A stretch of DNA of 64,000 bases from Sapria himalayana (lineage: Eukaryota > Streptophyta > Magnoliopsida > Malpighiales > Rafflesiaceae): assembly GCA_029783825.1 (NCBI GenBank), contig JAREIK010010345.1:1-64000 (forward strand). The letters are read 5' to 3'. Positions 62,047 to 64,000 of the stretch are shown here, one piece after another. The notes beneath the pieces are model-generated. The model was not told where the DNA came from, did no database searches, and saw only the letters and a program-made list of their open reading frames with translations. Position numbers and translations under genes: made by a program. Position 1 is the first letter of the stretch; each line of letters opens with the position of its first letter.

Positions 62047-63429
62047 TGTTAAGTCTAGCTTGTGCACTGGTTATGCATCTTGTTTCATAGTACATATGAA
62101 AATATTTTTTCTTATTTCTTGAACTTTTGTTTACACTTGATTTAGGCTGCTGATTTTTACGTTATAATTTTAATTTGCCTATTTGAAAACTCATCAAATT
62201 ATTTCTTCTATTGCACTATATCTACTATTCGGTAAACCCTCTCACTCTTTTTGAGCCATCTTCTTTGAATCATCTTGTGTCAATGCAAACTCTGAACTTT
62301 GTATTTCTTTATACATGGTCATAATGGGCCAGCTTTTAGCCCTAGGGTTTTTCCTTCGATAAGAGGACATCTTCCTCCCCATTGAAGTTTATTATTTCAT
62401 TTCTAAATCTAGTTCTAGTGCTATTTTTTTACCTCTCTTCCCCAAACCCATCCTACTTCCCCTCTCCATCTCATTAGCCCCTTCATCCAACCATTTTTTT
62501 ATATCTAATATTTTCCTCCAACCTTCCTCTCTATCCCCATCTTCCTCCCTTTCCCCAAACTTTCAACCGCCCTACTGCCTTCCTCTTCACCCTACTACCT
62601 AAATGCTCCATCTGCCCCTACTCTGCCCTCACCTCTTCTGTCCTATCTGCCCTATCCCCCTGCCTCCTTCTTACCCATATATTCATCTCTCCCTCAATTA
62701 TGTTCTACCTAACCCTCTTCCCCCTCTCTTTACAATACATTTCGAAACTGAATGGCCCAATTTTTTACAATTTAAGCAAAATTGAGGTAAGTTTTCTACA
62801 AAAATTATCTTGCCAATACCCACTTGAATGCCTATTACCTACCCAAACACTATTCGAAATAGAAGTAGTGACATCCACCTACACAAACAGCCTTGCCATG
62901 CTCGGCCTTGTCATATAGGCTATAGCTTCAACCATTAGCCAAGGCTTCCACACACTGAGCAATATGAAATAAGGAGTGCTTATAGAATAGATGAAATGGG
63001 AGATGAGGGAGAAAAAACCAAACTCGAGCTTGCATGGATTCCTCCATTGGAAAAAATTCAGGTGTCTATTTGAACAACCTCATTGGATAGCCCAAGATGC
63101 TCCACTGCCCGTGTAGCAAGAACTGTAGGAATTCTTCTTCATCCCTAAGTTGAATCATTATATGTTTTGCCTCATACCACGCAATCCTTACCGAGTCCGA
63201 AGATTCAAAGCTTCGAAAATGCATATATGTCTTTGAATGTGGGACTCCCGTGAAAAAATTAACTGAGAAGTGTGAGCTTAAATGAGGCAGTAAGCTTCTC
63301 AATAATCTCCGTCGAGAAGCAAACATCTGGCGCTTCCTCTTTCAAACAAAAAATTAGGTTTGTTATATAGGATTCATTAATAACCAAGGCAAAAAAAATT
63401 TTGTTAAATATCTTAAAGAGATTTTCCAT
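62036..63429 (-). pseudogene. LINE-G ORF1, broken
   Basis: Probable ATG at 63429 (MENLFKIFNKI). DUF4283-like region in shifted frames: SSHFSVNFFTG, WYEAKHIMIQLRDEEEFLQF, ILGYPMRLFK (63326-63066). The CCHC knuckle is complete at 62737-62778 (FCLNCKKLGHSVSKC). The C-terminus reads MYYETRCITSAQARLNNVQ. Its stop at 62036 lies 8 nt past the ORF2 ATG (62046), an 11 nt overlap. Several stops and shifts between. Confidence 0.8.
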
Positions 63430-63524
63430 AACTCAAGCTTGAGAGCTTCAACAATGGAGTTTCTCTCTCTATGAAACACACTTTCTATATAGAATTGAGA
63501 GAGACGTAAATTCAAAAAATATTT

Positions 63525-64000
63525 CTTCCTTATTTTTCTTCTTCCTTCTTATTTTTTTTCTTCTTTTTCTTATTATTCTTATTATTCTTCTTATCTTTTT
63601 ATTATTCTTTATCTTTTTATTGTTTTCATTATTCTTATTCGTCTTATTATTCTTTTTATTGTTTTTTATTTTATTTTTTTTTTTCTTACTCTTCTTATTC
63701 TTATTCTTCTTATTCTTCTTATTCTATTATTCTTCTATTCTTCTTATTTTTATGATTCTTCTTATTCTTGTTATTCATCTTATCTTTCTTATTCTTTTAT
63801 TCTTTTTATTCTTCATATTATACTTATTCTTCATATTATTGTTATTCATTTTAACTTTTTATTGTTATTACTCTTCTTATTCTTCATATTTTTCTAATTC
63901 TACATATTGGTCTTATTCTTTTTATTCTAGTAATTCTTTTATTATAATTTTATTTATTTTATTTTTTTTATACTTCATTATCTTATATTCAATCTTCTTA
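63525..64000 (-). repeat. Tail T8: microsatellite of a LINE beyond the window
   Basis: TTATTC/TTCTTC-type sequence from the 5' end of LINE-G to the window edge. By analogy with T3, T5 and T7 it should be the tail of another minus-strand LINE (H) to the right. Confidence 0.8.

Larger units (their letters stand above)
57509..63524 (-). mobile_element. LINE-G, complete-length L1-type retrotransposon
   Basis: About 6.0 kb, reading leftwards: 5' motif (63459-63506), ORF1 (63429-62036), ORF2 (62046-58183), short 3' UTR (58182-57509) with a diverged hairpin (57534-57553). The 5' end abuts tail T8 of a LINE outside the window and the 3' end runs into T7. Confidence 0.85.

Noticed and set aside
13314..64000. 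LTR retrotransposons
   Set aside because: The RT and RNase H order, the APE-type start, the absence of protease or integrase, and simple tails fit LINEs. No paired LTRs seen.
13314..64000. Whole arrays as a single large palindrome (A-B-C mirrored by G-F-E)
   Set aside because: The order of elements is suggestive, but the B and F 3' UTRs differ, A is closest to F rather than G, and tail lengths disagree. Only the T3/T5 part is supported.

Overview
This window looks like repeat-rich, AT-rich nuclear DNA from a flowering plant. The evidence is a plant CACTA (En/Spm) DNA transposon with TNP2-type and TNPA-type genes, and plant L1-type LINEs whose first protein carries a DUF4283-like region plus a CCHC knuckle and whose second protein ends in an RNase H domain. 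I see no host gene, tRNA or rRNA. Every recognisable coding region is a decayed transposon gene. The species cannot be named from this sequence.

Layout. (1) 1-13313: a degenerate CACTA element in + orientation. It has about 4.4 kb of AT-rich leader, a TNP2 transposase pseudogene (4372-8069), a TNPA-like pseudogene (8210-10043), a diverged tandem duplication with GC-rich triplet islands (10421-12872), subterminal repeats and a 3' terminal inverted repeat (13300-13313). Its 5' end is not in the window. (2) 13314-41866: four + strand LINE copies (A, B, C, D), each followed by a microsatellite tail of GAA, TAAGAA or GAAAAA type. (3) 41867-64000: three - strand LINE copies (E, F, G) and the tail of a fourth (H) outside the window.

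The main observation is the organisation of the LINEs. Each complete 5' end (B, D, E, F, G) begins exactly where the microsatellite tail of another copy stops, so the elements form two head-to-tail arrays that meet tail to tail near 41866. The tails total about 16 kb, a quarter of the window, and one is 6.1 kb long. This suggests a LINE family that uses its own simple-sequence tail as insertion target. Copies share a 5' motif, a ~60 bp 3' terminal module with a possible hairpin, and an ORF1 stop that overlaps the ORF2 start. Their 3' UTRs are otherwise very different.

A second observation is that at least 1.3 kb of tail T3 (about 29459-30761) is repeated in inverted order in T5 (about 41958-43315), anchored by several non-trivial variants. 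This points to an inverted duplication of tail DNA, or to two insertions sharing a reverse-transcribed tail. LINE E lacks its 3' third and runs straight into this tail. All ORF2 copies carry stops and frameshifts, so nothing here is likely to move on its own now.
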